A stretch of 5,775 nt of DNA, from assembly GCA_016181905.1 (NCBI GenBank), contig JACOYM010000039.1, positions 1 through 5,775 on the forward strand, read 5' to 3'. Shown piece by piece: positions 4,612 to 5,775 of this stretch (the stretch's first letter is position 1; the number at the start of each line of letters is the position of its first letter). Origin of the DNA: Candidatus Pacearchaeota archaeon (lineage in GTDB: Archaea > Nanobdellota > Nanobdellia > Pacearchaeales > GW2011-AR1). Below the pieces are notes generated by a model. That model worked only from the letters and a program-made list of their open reading frames with translations. It was not told the DNA's origin and did no database searches. A program made the translations under genes and the position numbers.

Positions 4612-4818
4612 TCAAAAACTCAAACACGCTCTGGATTTTAGTCTAGAGTTTTTGACAGAGTCAATAAAGAAATCAGAAAGCGACAATGCTACTTCTATTC
4701 TTGTTTCTAGCAAATCAATATCTGTTAGGTTAGTAGCTTCTGCTAATTTAGCCAAACATTCGTCAGTGCATTTCCTGAGCATAAAAAGATTCTTTTCAAT
4801 CTCTTCTCTATTGTGCAT
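4612..4818 (-). CDS. Small hypothetical protein, 68 residues, possibly truncated
   Basis: Not recognised. It starts MHNREEIEKNLFMLRKCTDE and looks wholly helical: a first helix at about 3-28 with C17 and C21, then a second at about 33-57 (DIDLLETRIEVALSLSDFFI). The fold is probably a helical hairpin or short coiled coil. The last residues (SRLKSRACLSF) lose this character before a TGA stop, which fits a frame break near codon 60. The ATG is supported by a TATA-like box and lies 51 nt downstream of the cbf5 stop, so it probably has its own transcript. The same frame goes on through two UGA codons for a total of 154 residues, so the present product may be the N-terminal part of a longer ancestral protein. 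Confidence 0.55.
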   Translation of the reverse strand: MHNREEIEKNLFMLRKCTDECLAKLAEATNLTDIDLLETRIEVALSLSDFFIDSVKNSRLKSRACLSF

Positions 4819-4840
4819 TATAACAAGACAAAATATGCCC

Positions 4841-4848
4841 TTTTAAAT
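4841..4848 (-). promoter_or_regulatory. TATA box of the 68-codon ORF
   Basis: The minus strand reads AGATTTAAAAGGGC; TTTAAAA lies 23-29 nt before the ATG at 4818 and there is no Shine-Dalgarno. The spacing matches the other leaderless promoters of the window and supports a functional start even though the gene looks damaged further on. Confidence 0.55.
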
Positions 4849-4869
4849 CTAAACAATATCAATGGGCAA

Positions 4870-5763
4870 TCAATTTAGCACGAACTCCGGCTTTGCTATA
4901 ATGCCTTTCTCGTTGATAATTCTTGCGACCTCTATGAGCCTGTCTTCGCAGAAAACAGCAATATTTCCTGCTTTAACTTTCAATTCTTCAGCCAAATCCT
5001 CTTTGAAAATAGGCTTTCCTACCAAAAGGCTTTTAACAGATTCTTGCCTGGCTTGCATAACAGGCAAAATCCCTGAGATGATTTCAGCAGGAATCAAAAT
5101 CTTTCTTAGCAAACTTTCATCGCCATTCTTATATTCTTCAATAGCCTTGACAAAATCATACAAATTTACAAATTCGCTGTCTTGCTCTGAGAAAATTCCT
5201 GCTTTTGTCCTTCTAAGCTCAAGCATGTGCGCGCCTCCGATATTCCTGCCTAAATCATGTATGAGCTTTCTGATATATGTGCCTGCCTCAACCTCTGTCT
5301 CAAACAAAACATTTTTCCTGTCTTTTTCATCTCTTTCAAGAATTTCAAAACTATAGACTTCTCTCTCACGCTCTTCTCTCTTTACCCGGCTTTTTACAGG
5401 AGGCAATTGCTTAATCTTTCCTGTAAAATTTTTTATTTCGCCCTTCAGCCTTTCATCATTAATATCTTCATGCAGCCTCATTACACCGACATATGTTTTG
5501 TTTTTTTTCATGAAATAGCCTGTCAGCTTGCATGCCCTGTTTAATGCAATAGGCAGCACGCCTGTAACTTTCGGGTCAAGGGTTCCAAAATGCGAGGTTT
5601 TCCTTGCGCCTATTCCTTTTAATTTCTCCCTTACAAAATCACTTACAGAAAAGCTTGTTGGCCCAGAAGGCTTGTCTATGTTTAAAATTCCAAACTCTAA
5701 AAGCTCTTTAATAGATTTCTGCGCTTTTATTTTTTCAATATCAATTTTCATTAAATATATCAT
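4870..5763 (-). CDS. cbf5: Cbf5/TruB-family RNA pseudouridine synthase
   Basis: Catalytic subunit that turns uridine into pseudouridine; in archaea it works with H/ACA guide RNAs, Nop10, Gar1 and L7Ae on rRNA, and can modify tRNA U55. Visible in 297 residues: GILNIDKPSGPTS (25-37); motif II HFGTLDPKVTGVLPIAL (58-74) with catalytic D63; KTYVGVMRLHED (89-100); the archaeal PPVKSRVKREEREREVY segment (121-137); motif III VEAGTYIRKLIHDLG (158-172); and a C-terminal PUA domain from about 228 to the end (ILPVMQARQESVKSLL, VKAGNIAVF). It is a little shorter than usual archaeal Cbf5. Two starts are possible: ATG at 5763 or ATG at 5751 (MKIDIEKIK); the promoter lies beyond or at the window edge, so this is open. 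Stop TGA, with TAG seven codons later. Confidence 0.95.
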   Translation of the reverse strand: MIYLMKIDIEKIKAQKSIKELLEFGILNIDKPSGPTSFSVSDFVREKLKGIGARKTSHFGTLDPKVTGVLPIALNRACKLTGYFMKKNKTYVGVMRLHEDINDERLKGEIKNFTGKIKQLPPVKSRVKREEREREVYSFEILERDEKDRKNVLFETEVEAGTYIRKLIHDLGRNIGGAHMLELRRTKAGIFSEQDSEFVNLYDFVKAIEEYKNGDESLLRKILIPAEIISGILPVMQARQESVKSLLVGKPIFKEDLAEELKVKAGNIAVFCEDRLIEVARIINEKGIIAKPEFVLN

Positions 5764-5775
5764 ATAATACTAATT

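Noticed and set aside
4423..4641. Plus-strand 72-codon hydrophobic frame that could be read as a small membrane protein.
   Set aside because: Starts at TTG, has no promoter or ribosome site, and its hydrophobic residues are the direct antisense of Lys/Glu/Tyr codons in the minus-strand frame. It cannot be fully excluded because the minus-strand frame is itself broken.
1..5775. tRNA genes, CRISPR repeats, insertion sequence ends.
   Set aside because: No T-arm-like GGTTCRA block with matching acceptor stem, no regularly spaced repeats, and no transposase motif or terminal inverted repeats were seen on either strand.

Overview
The window looks like a compact, AT-rich archaeal chromosome segment, most plausibly from a small-genome DPANN-type lineage (Woesearchaeota/Pacearchaeota-like). 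The taxon is inferred from gene content: an archaeal Hjc Holliday junction resolvase, a Cbf5-type pseudouridine synthase with archaeal signatures, a histone-fold protein, an archaeal winged-helix regulator, a 7-TM protein with Lys/Ile/Phe-rich composition, and TATA-box promoters placed for leaderless transcripts. Nearly all genes are on the minus strand. No rRNA, tRNA, CRISPR array, transposase or phage gene was recognised.

Right to left, in the direction of minus-strand transcription: cbf5/truB-family gene (5763-4870); a 68-codon ORF with its own TATA box (4818-4612), followed in the same frame by further coding-like sequence broken by two UGA codons (down to 4354); a tail-to-tail plus-strand small ORF of 53 codons (4179-4340); a structured, mostly non-coding stretch with stem-loops and tiny ORFs (about 3950-4178); a 7-TM membrane protein (3914-3222); a winged-helix regulator (3191-2919); an unknown 97-residue protein (2843-2550); acylphosphatase (2519-2244); a tandem stem-loop element (2208-2263); then an apparent operon of lysS (2170-641), a previously hidden 55-residue histone-fold gene (623-456) and hjc (399-10).

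Two points stand out. First, the small histone gene lies between lysS and hjc, has a strong Shine-Dalgarno sequence, and ends immediately after loop 2, so it lacks the third helix of the histone fold. Second, translation signals follow a clear split. Genes that seem to begin a transcript have an A/T box about 20-35 nt before the ATG and no Shine-Dalgarno (leaderless). The two downstream operon genes have a perfect AGGAGGT.

Functionally the window is mostly housekeeping: tRNA charging (LysRS), RNA modification (Cbf5), chromatin (histone) and recombination (Hjc). The wHTH and 7-TM genes are adjacent and may be a regulator-membrane protein pair, but that is inference. The 3950-4620 region is the least explained part.
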